Positions 8,357 to 16,341 of a stretch of 64,000 nt of DNA are shown piece by piece. Below the pieces are notes generated by a model. That model had not been told where the DNA came from, did no database searches, and worked only from the letters and a program-made list of their open reading frames with translations. How positions within the stretch are numbered: position 1 is the first letter of the stretch; the number at the start of each line of letters is the position of its first letter. Made by a program: the position numbers and the translations under genes. Source of the DNA: Methylomonas rapida. Its GTDB lineage: Bacteria > Pseudomonadota > Gammaproteobacteria > Methylococcales > Methylomonadaceae. The stretch is taken from positions 372,001 through 436,000 of the forward strand of contig NZ_CP113517.1 of NCBI RefSeq assembly GCF_024360925.2, written 5' to 3'.

Positions 8357-9064
8357 TTAAAAATTTACGTTGACGTTGGTCAGCCAGACGTGGTTGATCA
8401 AATCCGGGGTGCCGAAATTGTTCACGTACTGCAACTGATAACCCGTATCGATATTGAGTTGCGGGGTCAACTTGTAGCCAACGCCCACATAGGTGCGGTT
8501 TTGATTGATCCCGGCTTGCACCGAATGTTCCATGCGGCTGTCGTTCAGCGAATTGAAATACACGAACAACTCGTCGATACCGATCAAATAAGCTTTGCTG
8601 TCTGGTAGCGTATAGACGAAACGGAATCGATGCCGCATGCGGTGGCCGGCATCGCTTTCATGGGCAAAAAATCGTTGTTCCAGGCGGAATCGGTATTGAA
8701 AGTTCAGTTGCGGCGTCCAGTTATCGATCCACTGCAGTTGCTGCATGAAATCATTAGTGGCCAATTCAAAATCGGTCTGATCGTTATATTCGCCTTGCCA
8801 GGTATAGCCGAGCCAAAGCTGCAGTTTCTGTGTGACCTTGTATCCCACCAGCGGCCGGACGATGACCTGGCTGAAATCGTTGTTATCGTTTTTGGTGCGA
8901 GGCGCCAGTTCCAGAAATGCTAGATAGGGGCTGCCGCCAAAGTCGGTCTGATAGGTGTTGCTTAGCCACATGCCCCAATCATCCTTGACAGGGCCAGCCT
9001 GACTTGGGCTGGTGCTAACGGACAATCCGGCCAATAGTGGCAAGGCTATAAGATTTTTTCGCAT
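8357..9064 (-). CDS. DUF2490 outer-membrane beta-barrel protein
   Basis: 235 residues with a signal peptide (about 1-23, ending SQA) and alternating amphipathic strands throughout. It has the DUF2490 features DDWGMWLSNTYQ near the start, LGYTWQGEYND, RFRLEQRFF in the middle, and a terminal strand ending in Phe as expected for BAM-assembled barrels. The family's function is unknown. It follows the TonB receptor gene on the same strand and may share its transcript, so a role in metal or envelope transport is possible but unproven. Confidence 0.82.
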   Translation of the reverse strand: MRKNLIALPLLAGLSVSTSPSQAGPVKDDWGMWLSNTYQTDFGGSPYLAFLELAPRTKNDNNDFSQVIVRPLVGYKVTQKLQLWLGYTWQGEYNDQTDFELATNDFMQQLQWIDNWTPQLNFQYRFRLEQRFFAHESDAGHRMRHRFRFVYTLPDSKAYLIGIDELFVYFNSLNDSRMEHSVQAGINQNRTYVGVGYKLTPQLNIDTGYQLQYVNNFGTPDLINHVWLTNVNVNF

Positions 9065-9071
9065 GATTGAC

Positions 9072-9185
9072 TTAACGTTGAGTTGCGGATTTGAGAATGA
9101 ATAGGGACTCGGCGGCGAAGCATGCCGATGCCAATCCGGGCGCTATGGATGCGAGCGCGAGCAAGCTTAGCGTAATTTTGGCCAA
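9072..9185 (-). CDS. Possible small secreted peptide ORF (37 aa)
   Basis: In the 238-base gap between the receptor gene and the DUF2490 gene, a TTG-started frame encodes a short basic start and a strongly hydrophobic Ala/Leu stretch ending ASA, followed by 17 more residues. This looks like a signal peptide with a short mature part. A weak GCGAG lies upstream. It could be a small secreted peptide, a remnant of a larger gene or chance. No family is recognised. Confidence 0.25.
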   Translation of the reverse strand: MAKITLSLLALASIAPGLASACFAAESLFILKSATQR

Positions 9186-9302
9186 ATACTCGCAGATTTT
9201 TGTCGTTCTTCCAATAGCTTCGTCACTGTTGCCGGCGGCTATGGCTTTAGGCGACAGGTTTTCGCCATAGGATTGGGATGATGCTGGTCTCTAGGGGTGT
9301 TA

Positions 9303-11417
9303 TCAAAAATTGACGGTGATGGTGCCGCGGATCATGCGGGGTTCGACGGGGTGCTGCAAAATGCCTTCGTCGGACGAAATTCCTGGGTAGCTGTAAGCGT
9401 AGGCGTAAGCGATATCGTTGCTTTCGGAACCCAGGATATTGAAAATATCGATTTCGAGCTTGTATTGTTTTTGTTTGAGGCCGGCGCCCAGATTAACGAT
9501 ATTGGTATCGCCTGACCAAAAATTACCGGCCTCATCCAATGGCATATGACCAAAATGCCGGAAGCGCAGGGTGCCGAATAGGCCGTTGGGCGCCATGAAC
9601 GTTGCGCCGGTACTGATGACGCGGCCGACCGAGTTGGGCACATGGCTCTTGTCATCGGCATATTCGGCGGTTGTCAATGCGTAGTCCGCATCCAGCGTCA
9701 ACCAGTCTGTCGGTTGGTAGTAGTTGGTAAATTCAAAACCGTAGCGATTGGATTTGCGATTGGCCTCGGTGGTGCCTTCATCGCCGACGAACACCAATTC
9801 CTGGCTGGATTGCAGCCACCATACGGTAAAAGTGCTGTTCAAGCCGGGAATGAGGTTGTTGCGCAAACCTGCTTCGCCGCCGCGCGACCAGGCGGCCGGC
9901 GTGATGCGGGCCGTCGAGAGGCCGTTGTCATCTACGGCCGGGCTGCCATCCACCGGGTTTACGCGCAAGGTTGTGCCGCGGGCGTCATTGGAGTGATAGC
10001 CATAGCCGCCATTAACGAAAAACTCGGTATCGTACCAAGGCCCCAGCACCAGGCCTGCTTTGGGGCTTAACATCACTTTGCCGCGATTGCCTGAATTGGC
10101 GGCGTTCACGCCGGCATCGCCGCTGCCGGTGCTGCGCACTCTGACGTCATTGTTGATAAAGTCGGCGCGACCGCCGATGATGCTGCGAACCTTGTCGTGC
10201 CAATGGGTCTGGTTTTTCAGGTAGGCGCCAACGGTGGTGACGCCGACATCGCTATTGCTGATCGGTCTAAGGGTTTGTCGGTTCCGGGTTTCATAAAGCC
10301 CAAGACCCATGATCTGGTCATGGCGAAATTGCAAGCCGATGCTGTTGTCCATCGCGAAACCGAATATTTTTTGATAACGGATATGTTCGGCATGGGTCCC
10401 CGTTTGCACGCGGCGCTCGGTTTGCAAAATCTGGTCTCCTTCCTCGCCCCGCGTGAATCCGCTAAAGTTGGAGTACAGATTCAGGTCGCTATACAGCGCG
10501 TAGATGTTGGCGGTGTTCTTCCAATGGCTTCCCTGTTGCCAGACATTGCTCGACAGGCTGTAGCGGTTGCTCGTGCCGCCGTCCGACGGGGCCATCGAAC
10601 CATATAAGCCGATCGCGCCGCTAGCGATGGCTGCCTGAGGTATCTGGTTGGTGGCGACCCAGCTGTTGGTATAAGCCTTGCCGTCGATAGATAGCCCCCA
10701 GTCCTGCCGGTCCAGGCTGTATTTCAGCAAGCCGTTGAAGCGTTTGCTATCTTCCGGTACGTCCCACACGCCATCGTAGAGATTGAATTCGCCCGCATAA
10801 AGCAGGTCGCCGCCGCCAAGCGGGTTTGAATGGGCAAGCAAGCCACGGTAATAGTCGTATTGACCAGCGCTAAATTTGGCGATGCCACCTGCTTTCAAAC
10901 GGCTCATCGTGGTCATTTTGGCGTGGCCGGCCGCCGCAAAATCGCCGACCTCCGCATAATAAGGCCCTTTGCCGTATTCGATTTTTTCCACCAACTCAGG
11001 GATGATGCTGCTCAGGTCCATGTAACCCTGGCCATGCGCGTGAGTGGGCATGTTCATCGGGATGCCGTCGACGAAGGTCGTAAAGTCGGTGCCGTGGTCC
11101 AGATTGAAGCCGCGCAAGAAATATTGATTGGCCTTGCCGGAGCCGCTGTGCTGGGTAGCTATGGCGCCAGGAATGACTTCTATCAGTTCGCCATTGCGCG
11201 AAAGCGGGCGGTATTCGAATTGCGCCTGACTGATTTCGCCTTGAGATGCCGAATCAGCGGCGCCAAGCAGATTCTTGCCGCGTCCATCCGCGACCTCGAC
11301 GGGCGCCAATTCTTCTAGTTCAGAATTTATCGAGCGCGCGTGCGCAGGGGGAATGTTCAGTATTAAAGCAATGTATATGCCAACTAAAGGGTTTGTTGTT
11401 TTGTCCTGGCGGTGCAT
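9303..11417 (-). CDS. TonB-dependent outer-membrane receptor, probable nickel uptake
   Basis: About 704 residues from the ATG at 11417, which has GGGGA seven bases upstream and puts the signal peptide (ending AHA, residue 27) in the right place; an ATG 42 bases earlier is less likely. A plug domain contains the conserved YFLRGFNLDHGTDFTTFVDGIPMN and the IEKIEYGKGPYYAEVG-type segment. A 22-stranded barrel follows and ends in Phe. The candidate NikR operator 60 bases upstream, and nikR just beyond, point to nickel or a nickel chelate as substrate. No siderophore genes are nearby. Confidence 0.87.
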   Translation of the reverse strand: MHRQDKTTNPLVGIYIALILNIPPAHARSINSELEELAPVEVADGRGKNLLGAADSASQGEISQAQFEYRPLSRNGELIEVIPGAIATQHSGSGKANQYFLRGFNLDHGTDFTTFVDGIPMNMPTHAHGQGYMDLSSIIPELVEKIEYGKGPYYAEVGDFAAAGHAKMTTMSRLKAGGIAKFSAGQYDYYRGLLAHSNPLGGGDLLYAGEFNLYDGVWDVPEDSKRFNGLLKYSLDRQDWGLSIDGKAYTNSWVATNQIPQAAIASGAIGLYGSMAPSDGGTSNRYSLSSNVWQQGSHWKNTANIYALYSDLNLYSNFSGFTRGEEGDQILQTERRVQTGTHAEHIRYQKIFGFAMDNSIGLQFRHDQIMGLGLYETRNRQTLRPISNSDVGVTTVGAYLKNQTHWHDKVRSIIGGRADFINNDVRVRSTGSGDAGVNAANSGNRGKVMLSPKAGLVLGPWYDTEFFVNGGYGYHSNDARGTTLRVNPVDGSPAVDDNGLSTARITPAAWSRGGEAGLRNNLIPGLNSTFTVWWLQSSQELVFVGDEGTTEANRKSNRYGFEFTNYYQPTDWLTLDADYALTTAEYADDKSHVPNSVGRVISTGATFMAPNGLFGTLRFRHFGHMPLDEAGNFWSGDTNIVNLGAGLKQKQYKLEIDIFNILGSESNDIAYAYAYSYPGISSDEGILQHPVEPRMIRGTITVNF

Positions 11418-11477
11418 ATCATCCCCAAGCGGCTGCGTAAAAGAATGGCGCAACACCAAGGCAGGCCAGGCGTCGGC

Positions 11478-11504
11478 GTATGATGATTTTAAAATACATC
11501 ATAC
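11478..11504. promoter_or_regulatory. Candidate NikR operator upstream of the TonB receptor
   Basis: GTATGATG (11478-11485) and CATCATAC (11497-11504) form a perfect 8-base inverted repeat, containing GTATGA-N15-TCATAC. It lies between nikR and the receptor gene, about 60 bases before the receptor ATG. Half-sites are identical to the E. coli NikR consensus; the spacer is 15 rather than 16. It shares exact geometry with the site at 7582-7608. Confidence 0.75.
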
Positions 11505-11561
11505 ATGGGCGGCAGGTTCTTGCGCAAGGCGCCCGGGACGCGTCTTGGGGAGGAGGGGGCT

Positions 11562-12005
11562 TCAGGTCAAGGGATGAAAATGAGTGTGTAAATCTGTCGC
11601 TGCGAGGTTTGCGGGGACCCAATTAACCGCGCTGTGGCGAACGCCCGATTCGGCTGAAATTCGCTCAACAAAGCCACGAACGGCTTGGGTTTCTCCTCTC
11701 AAAAACAGCGACTCGAGACATTCATGGTGGTCTAGGTGAACATGCGTCGAACAGACCACGAGGTCGTGAGCATCGTGCTGAAGCTGGGTTAGGCGTTCTG
11801 CCAGCCTGCGCTCATGATGGTTGTAAACGTAGGAAAAGCTGGCGACACAATGAGTGGCCTGGTCGCTGGTCAGTCGCTCTGACTCGATTTCCTTGCGTAG
11901 CAAATCACGCACGGCTTCGGATCGATTGACATAGCCGCGCGCTTGAATCCAGGCGTCAAAGTTTGCGGCAAGTTCATCGCTGAGAGAAATGGTAAAGCGT
12001 TCCAT
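11562..12005 (-). CDS. nikR: Nickel-responsive transcriptional regulator NikR
   Basis: 147 residues. The N-terminal ribbon-helix-helix domain reads MERFTISLSDELAANFDAWI with NRSEAVRDLLR. The C-terminal ACT-like domain carries the four nickel ligands at H77, H88, H90 and C96, one residue offset from E. coli H76/H87/H89/C95 (STHVHLDHHECLE). The last 13 residues or so extend beyond the E. coli protein and contain HTHFH, possibly an extra metal-binding tail. It is transcribed toward the TonB receptor, whose promoter has the matching operator. A TATAAT-like -10 lies at 12042-12047. It is a repressor of nickel uptake in known systems. Confidence 0.95.
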   Translation of the reverse strand: MERFTISLSDELAANFDAWIQARGYVNRSEAVRDLLRKEIESERLTSDQATHCVASFSYVYNHHERRLAERLTQLQHDAHDLVVCSTHVHLDHHECLESLFLRGETQAVRGFVERISAESGVRHSAVNWVPANLAATDLHTHFHPLT

Positions 12006-12155
12006 GGTCGGCTTGACTCGTTTATCGGTTCAAAGCCCTGGATTATAACGTGAACTTCGCTCGTCTCCGGTCGAATGACTGCGTAGGAAAAAGGCGGTTT
12101 AGGCGGGCAGGGAAGACTGGATTCGCCTGCGCCAGTTGATAGGGTATTGGCGTAA

Positions 12156-12195
12156 GCATGGATATGGGCAGGTTGTGCGTGGCCAATATCCATGC
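12156..12195. repeat. Inverted repeat downstream of the 12214-12651 gene
   Basis: Perfect 10-base arms GCATGGATAT (12156-12165) and ATATCCATGC (12186-12195) around a 20-base loop, in the 208-base gap between nikR and the upstream gene. No U-run follows, so it is a weak terminator candidate; an operator for nikR or an mRNA structure is also possible. I see no gene in this gap. Confidence 0.4.
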
Positions 12196-12213
12196 GGCAA
12201 TCGGTGATGAGGG

Positions 12214-12651
12214 TTAGAGATCGGGTAGACCGGTCAGGCCTTCGATGGACCAGTTGTTAATGTCCGAGGCGCCGGCAAGGTCATCGCCGTTGGAGTATTG
12301 AATGCGGCAGACATAGTGATGAACCGCGTTGGGAGCGTCTTTGCTGGATAGCTCTACTTCGGCATTGATGATGTATTCATAATTGCCAATGCTCCATGCA
12401 TTTGTCGGTTGGCTGGGAAAAGAGATCGTGGTGTCGGAATCCAGCTTGCTGTTGATGTAGCTGTTGCACTGAGTAAACGCAAGGGCAGTCATGTCGTTCG
12501 AAATCGGCATGGGATTGGCTTCGTCTTTGCTTTCAACTAAAAACAAGTCAGATGCGGCAATCTCGAGCAATATCGGCTGAACGACCTTGCTTTGCAATGA
12601 ATATAACAGAATGAGGCCGACGGCCAACAGGATTAGTTTCTTTGGTTTCAT
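12214..12651 (-). CDS. Membrane-anchored protein, unknown
   Basis: About 145 residues from MKPKKLILL, the most natural start for the single N-terminal membrane helix (about 5-22); an ATG 27 bases earlier is in frame. The remainder is an acidic, presumably periplasmic domain. It has two cysteines, one in FTQCNSYINS and one in HYVCRIQYSNGD, which could form a disulfide. The latter segment resembles short conserved regions in small periplasmic proteins of unknown function. No family is recognised. It is upstream of nikR on the same strand but separated by 200 bases. Confidence 0.6.
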   Translation of the reverse strand: MKPKKLILLAVGLILLYSLQSKVVQPILLEIAASDLFLVESKDEANPMPISNDMTALAFTQCNSYINSKLDSDTTISFPSQPTNAWSIGNYEYIINAEVELSSKDAPNAVHHYVCRIQYSNGDDLAGASDINNWSIEGLTGLPDL

Positions 12652-12791
12652 GACTCGGTTCGGTGGATGTGATGGCAAAAAAATATGCTAACTCTTCGAG
12701 AATTCTAGCAAAAAAATTATTGGCTGCGTTAAGCGATTAACGAGCGGAAATGGCGGGTCGAAAGAAGATTTGGAAAAATCTCAATATTGTC

Positions 12792-12819
12792 TTGACAAGG
12801 AATCTTGTGGTGGTAGACT
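12792..12819 (+). promoter_or_regulatory. Sigma-70-like promoter of pmoCAB
   Basis: TTGACA at 12792-12797, 16-base spacer, TAGACT at 12814-12819. The -35 box is perfect and the -10 is 4 of 6. It would give a leader of about 110 bases before pmoC, consistent with the vegetative-type promoters reported for pmo operons of type I methanotrophs. Confidence 0.7.
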
Positions 12820-12846
12820 CCCTCGCACTCTCAGGGAGGTGGGTGG

Positions 12847-12866
12847 ATCATCCGAAATCGGGTGAT
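12847..12866 (+). promoter_or_regulatory. Leader stem-loop upstream of pmoC
   Basis: ATCATCCG (12847-12854) pairs with CGGGTGAT (12859-12866) around an AAAT loop, 8 pairs with one G-U. It lies just after the predicted transcription start, where it could protect the abundant pmo mRNA from 5' decay or form part of a regulatory leader. Confidence 0.5.
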
Positions 12867-12894
12867 TCGGTATAACAGGAAAAAACAAAGAACT

Positions 12895-12916
12895 CCCGGC
12901 TTATCCGGGGATTTTT
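12895..12916 (+). terminator. Terminator-like hairpin inside the pmoC leader
   Basis: CCCGG (12895-12899), loop CTTAT, CCGGG (12905-12909), then GATTTTT. It resembles a weak intrinsic terminator placed about 20 bases before the pmoC ribosome site AGGAGGT, a position suited to attenuation or translational control. Short stem, so real termination efficiency is uncertain. Confidence 0.45.
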
Positions 12917-12936
12917 AAATCTTTTAGGAGGTAGAA

Positions 12937-13689
12937 ATGGCTGCTACAACTGAATCAGTTAAGGCTGATGCTGCGGAAGCACCGCTTTTAAACAAAAGAA
13001 ACCTGACACTAGGCGTTTTGCTGTATCTGGTTTTCTATTCTTTCATTCGTTGGTACGAAGGCGTCTACGGCTGGTCAGCTGGTCTGGACTCATTTGCTCC
13101 AGAGTTTGAAACATACTGGATGAACATGCTGTACATCGAGATCGTAGCCGAAGTTGTCCTGTTCGCAGGTATCAACGGTTACATCTGGAAAACCCGTGAT
13201 CGCAAAGTAATGTCAATCACTCCACGTGAAGAACTGCGTCGTCATTTCACACACTGGACATGGTTGGTTTGCTACGGTTGGGCAATCTACTGGGGTGCTT
13301 CTTACTTCACCGAGCAAGACGGTACTTGGCATCAAACCATCGTTCGTGATACTGACTTTACTCCAAGTCACATCATCGAATTTTACCTGTCATACCCAAT
13401 TTACATCATCACTGGCACAGCTTCTTTCATGTACGCTAAAACCAGACTGCCTACCTATCAAGAAGGTCTGCATTTGATGTATTTGGTTGTTGTTATTGGT
13501 CCGTTCATGATTCTGCCAAACGTTGGTTTGAACGAATGGGGTCACACATTCTGGTTTATGGAAGAGTTGTTCGTTGCTCCATTGCACTACGGTTTCGTAT
13601 TCTTTGGTTGGGCTGCTCTGGGTATTCTGGGTGTGTTGAATACCGAAGTTATGGCAATTGCCAAATTGCTGAAAAAAGACCTGGCTTAA
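12937..13689 (+). CDS. pmoC: Particulate methane monooxygenase subunit C
   Basis: 250 residues, six to seven membrane helices, AGGAGGT ribosome site. PmoC is an integral subunit of the pMMO trimer in intracytoplasmic membranes, which oxidises methane to methanol. The CuC ligand set D-x3-H-x12-H is present as D128, H132 and H145 (Bath numbering D156/H160/H173). The CuD set N-x3-H-x13-H is N199, H203 and H217 (Bath N227/H231/H245). First gene of pmoCAB. Codon use is strongly biased and A/T-richer than the neighbours, as expected of a very highly expressed gene. Confidence 0.98.
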   Translation: MAATTESVKADAAEAPLLNKRNLTLGVLLYLVFYSFIRWYEGVYGWSAGLDSFAPEFETYWMNMLYIEIVAEVVLFAGINGYIWKTRDRKVMSITPREELRRHFTHWTWLVCYGWAIYWGASYFTEQDGTWHQTIVRDTDFTPSHIIEFYLSYPIYIITGTASFMYAKTRLPTYQEGLHLMYLVVVIGPFMILPNVGLNEWGHTFWFMEELFVAPLHYGFVFFGWAALGILGVLNTEVMAIAKLLKKDLA

Positions 13690-13724
13690 TCGCTTAAGTC
13701 TAAAAGTAAAATACTATCTCCTTT

Positions 13725-13748
13725 CTTGCCCCGTCTAGGCGGGGCAAG
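13725..13748 (+). promoter_or_regulatory. pmoC-pmoA intergenic stem-loop
   Basis: Perfect 9-pair stem CTTGCCCCG/CGGGGCAAG with a TCTAGG loop in the 111-base pmoC-pmoA gap. No U-run follows (ATAAAGGG), so it is more likely an mRNA processing or stability element than a full terminator; partial termination would lower pmoA relative to pmoC. Confidence 0.6.
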
Positions 13749-13800
13749 ATAAAGGGAAAGTAACAAAAAATATAATTTTAATTCTTTAGGAGGTAAGCTA

Positions 13801-14550
13801 ATGAGCGCATCTCAATCAGCTGTACGTTCTCGTGCGGAAGCGGTACAAGTTTCCCGTACGTTTGACTGGATGATTCTTTTTACACTGTTCACAGCGGTTC
13901 TGGGCGGTTATCACATTCACTATATGTTGACTGGTGGTGACTGGGACTTCTGGACTGACTGGAAAGATAGGCGTCTATGGGTAACCGTAGCTCCTATCGT
14001 TTCTATTACTTTCCCTGCGGCTGTTCAAGCTTGCTTATGGTGGAGATACCGTTTGCCTGTGGGTGCAACCTTGTCGGTTATTGCCCTGATGGTCGGTGAA
14101 TGGATCAACAGATATTTGAATTTCTGGGGTTGGACATACTTCCCAGTGAATTTTGTATTCCCATCAAACTTGCTGCCAGGCGCTATCGTTCTGGACGTAA
14201 TCCTGATGTTGGGTAACAGCATGACCCTGACCGCTGTTGTTGGTGGTTTGGCTTATGGTTTGTTGTTCTACCCAGGCAACTGGCCAATCATTGCTCCTCT
14301 GCACGTTCCTGTTGAATACAACGGCATGATGATGACTCTGGCTGACTTGCAAGGTTACCACTATGTTCGTACCGGTACACCTGAGTACATCCGTATGGTA
14401 GAGAAAGGTACATTGAGAACTTTCGGTAAAGACGTTGCTCCTGTATCAGCGTTCTTCTCCGGCTTCGTTTCTATCATCATTTACTTCTTGTGGCACTTCT
14501 TCGGCCGTTGGTTCTCAAAAACCGACTTCATCGCCGACGATGCTTCTTAA
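13801..14550 (+). CDS. pmoA: Particulate methane monooxygenase subunit A
   Basis: 249 residues, the near-constant family length, with about seven membrane helices and the conserved segments GGDWDFWTDWKDRRLW and NFVFPSNLLPGA used as methanotroph markers (pmoA rather than amoA). It forms the membrane core of pMMO together with PmoC. A perfect TAGGAGGT ribosome site precedes the ATG. Middle gene of pmoCAB, followed by a 92-base gap holding a weak CTGGCA/TGCCAG hairpin (14575-14601) before pmoB. Confidence 0.98.
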   Translation: MSASQSAVRSRAEAVQVSRTFDWMILFTLFTAVLGGYHIHYMLTGGDWDFWTDWKDRRLWVTVAPIVSITFPAAVQACLWWRYRLPVGATLSVIALMVGEWINRYLNFWGWTYFPVNFVFPSNLLPGAIVLDVILMLGNSMTLTAVVGGLAYGLLFYPGNWPIIAPLHVPVEYNGMMMTLADLQGYHYVRTGTPEYIRMVEKGTLRTFGKDVAPVSAFFSGFVSIIIYFLWHFFGRWFSKTDFIADDAS

Positions 14551-14642
14551 TTGAAGATTTGAGAAAAATGACGGCTGGCATGACTTGCAGTAGATTGCCA
14601 GAAGATCTTAATTACAAATTCTCTAGTAATAGAGGAGGAAAT

Positions 14643-15887
14643 ATGAAAATAATTAAAGACAGAGTTGCAAAACTGTCCTTTGTCGCACTGCTGATCACTA
14701 TGACAGCAGCGATGTTCTACGCTCCAACAGCATCTGCTCACGGTGAAAAGTCTCAAGCGGCTTTCATGCGTATGCGTACCATTCACTGGTTTGACTTGAA
14801 CTGGTCAGCCGATGAAGTTGCTGTAAACGATACCATGACAATTTCCGGTAAATTCCACGTTTTCGCTGGATGGCCTGAAACTGTTGATAAACCAGAAGTT
14901 TCTTTCTTGAACATCGGTATTCCTGGTCCTGTATTTATCCGTGCAGGTTCTTGGATCGGTGGTCAATTGGTTCCTCGTTCTGTATCTTTGGAACTGGGCG
15001 AAACTTACGAGTTTAAAGTACTGTTGAAAGCACGTCGCCCAGGCGACTGGCACGTTCACACCATGATGAACGTTCAAGGCGGTGGTCCTATCATTGGACC
15101 AGGTAAATGGGTAACCATTACTGGTAAAATGAGCGATTTCGTTAACCCAGTTACTACTCTGACTGGCCAAACGATCGACCTCGAAGACTACGCGCTGGAC
15201 AACGTTTACTTCTGGCACGCAGTATGGTTTGCCATTGCCCTTGCTTGGGTGATTTTCTGGATCAAACGTCCAATCTTTGTTCCACGTCACATCGCTGTTA
15301 GCACTGGTAAAGCAGACTCTTTGATCTCTGCTGGCGACAAAAAAGTTGGCATGATCTTCGGTGTTGGTACTCTGGTTATCGTTGCTGCTTCCATGGGCGC
15401 AACCAACGAAAAATACCCCGTAACCACTCCTCTGCAAGCTGGTTTGTTGCGTGGTATGAAGCCTTATCAAATGCCGGAAGCTACTGTTTCTGTCAAAGTT
15501 GATGACGCTACCTACCGTGTGCCAGGTCGTGCTATGCAAATGACTCTGACCATCACCAACAATGGTGACTCAGCTGTTCGTTTGGGTGAGTTCAACACTG
15601 CTGGCGTTCGTTTCTTGGACTCTTCTGTTCATGAAGACGAAACCGGTTATCCAGATGACTTGTTGGCTGAAGATGGTTTGTCTGTTAGCGACAACAGCCC
15701 GATTGCTCCAGGTGAGACTCGTACTGTTGAAGTTACAGCTTCTGACGCTGCTTGGGAAGTATATCGTCTGGCTGACTTGATCTATGACCCAGACAGCCGC
15801 TTCGCAGGTCTGATGTTCTTCTGGGACGAAAACGGCAACCGTCAAATGACTATGGTTGACGCTCCTCTGATCCCAACTTTCATCTAA
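14643..15887 (+). CDS. pmoB: Particulate methane monooxygenase subunit B
   Basis: 414 residues from the ATG at 14643, chosen because GAGGAGGAA precedes it and it gives a proper signal peptide ending ASA at residue 32; an upstream in-frame ATG would start inside pmoA. Mature H33, with H137 and H139 in GDWHVHTMM, forms the CuB site with numbering identical to M. capsulatus Bath. H48, of the bis-His region, is also present. Two periplasmic cupredoxin-like domains flank two membrane helices (about 185-205 and 233-255). It ends the operon before a strong terminator. Confidence 0.98.
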   Translation: MKIIKDRVAKLSFVALLITMTAAMFYAPTASAHGEKSQAAFMRMRTIHWFDLNWSADEVAVNDTMTISGKFHVFAGWPETVDKPEVSFLNIGIPGPVFIRAGSWIGGQLVPRSVSLELGETYEFKVLLKARRPGDWHVHTMMNVQGGGPIIGPGKWVTITGKMSDFVNPVTTLTGQTIDLEDYALDNVYFWHAVWFAIALAWVIFWIKRPIFVPRHIAVSTGKADSLISAGDKKVGMIFGVGTLVIVAASMGATNEKYPVTTPLQAGLLRGMKPYQMPEATVSVKVDDATYRVPGRAMQMTLTITNNGDSAVRLGEFNTAGVRFLDSSVHEDETGYPDDLLAEDGLSVSDNSPIAPGETRTVEVTASDAAWEVYRLADLIYDPDSRFAGLMFFWDENGNRQMTMVDAPLIPTFI

Positions 15888-15925
15888 TGAAAGAATTCTA
15901 GGATAACATCTTAGAATAGGAGGGA

Positions 15926-15962
15926 AGCCTCCGCTGCCTTCGGGGAGCGGGGGCTTTTTTTT
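15926..15962 (+). terminator. pmoCAB terminator
   Basis: AGCCTCCGCT (15926-15935) pairs with AGCGGGGGCT (15946-15955) around a TTCG-capped top, followed by TTTTTTTT. Strong intrinsic terminator about 40 bases after the pmoB stop. The following stretch to 16341 shows no convincing gene. Confidence 0.95.
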
Positions 15963-16341
15963 AGCCTTGAGATATTGAAGATAAATCAATGAACTCATCG
16001 TTGTTAATGACCTAGTCAAAGATAAATCAAGTCGCGGCATGTTTCCGCAAAAACGATGGGCTTGACTGAACGAACTGGAAGCGAAGCTATTCAGGTAGTA
16101 GATACTGACGTAAAGGTTCTTTCAGATGGGGAGAAGGCCGGCACGAAGTGATGAAGTTTGGGGATGCTCCAACGAAAAGGAACTAGTGGGTTTTTACGAA
16201 ACAGCCAAGATGAAAAGGGTTTTGGAAAAGTTCACCCCGCCAACAAAATCCTGACTGCGAGAAGAACGGCTTTGACAACCAATGTACATAGCGACGAGAA
16301 TTAAACCATTTCGAACGAAATCAACCCAAAGTGCGCCAAAA

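Noticed and set aside
11870..12193. 107-residue frame overlapping the start of nikR
   Set aside because: Overlaps the certain nikR gene in another frame, no ribosome site, no recognisable sequence.
12006..12213. Cobalamin-type riboswitch near nikR and the TonB receptor
   Set aside because: TonB receptors often have one, but no B12-box or other riboswitch consensus could be found on either strand.
14490..14642. Longer N-terminus for PmoB
   Set aside because: It begins inside pmoA and would destroy the signal peptide; the ATG at 14643 has an excellent ribosome site and restores H33/H137/H139 numbering.
16126..16254. 42-residue ORF between the pmo terminator and the lipoprotein gene
   Set aside because: No ribosome site, no family, and no signal or membrane feature; likely chance.
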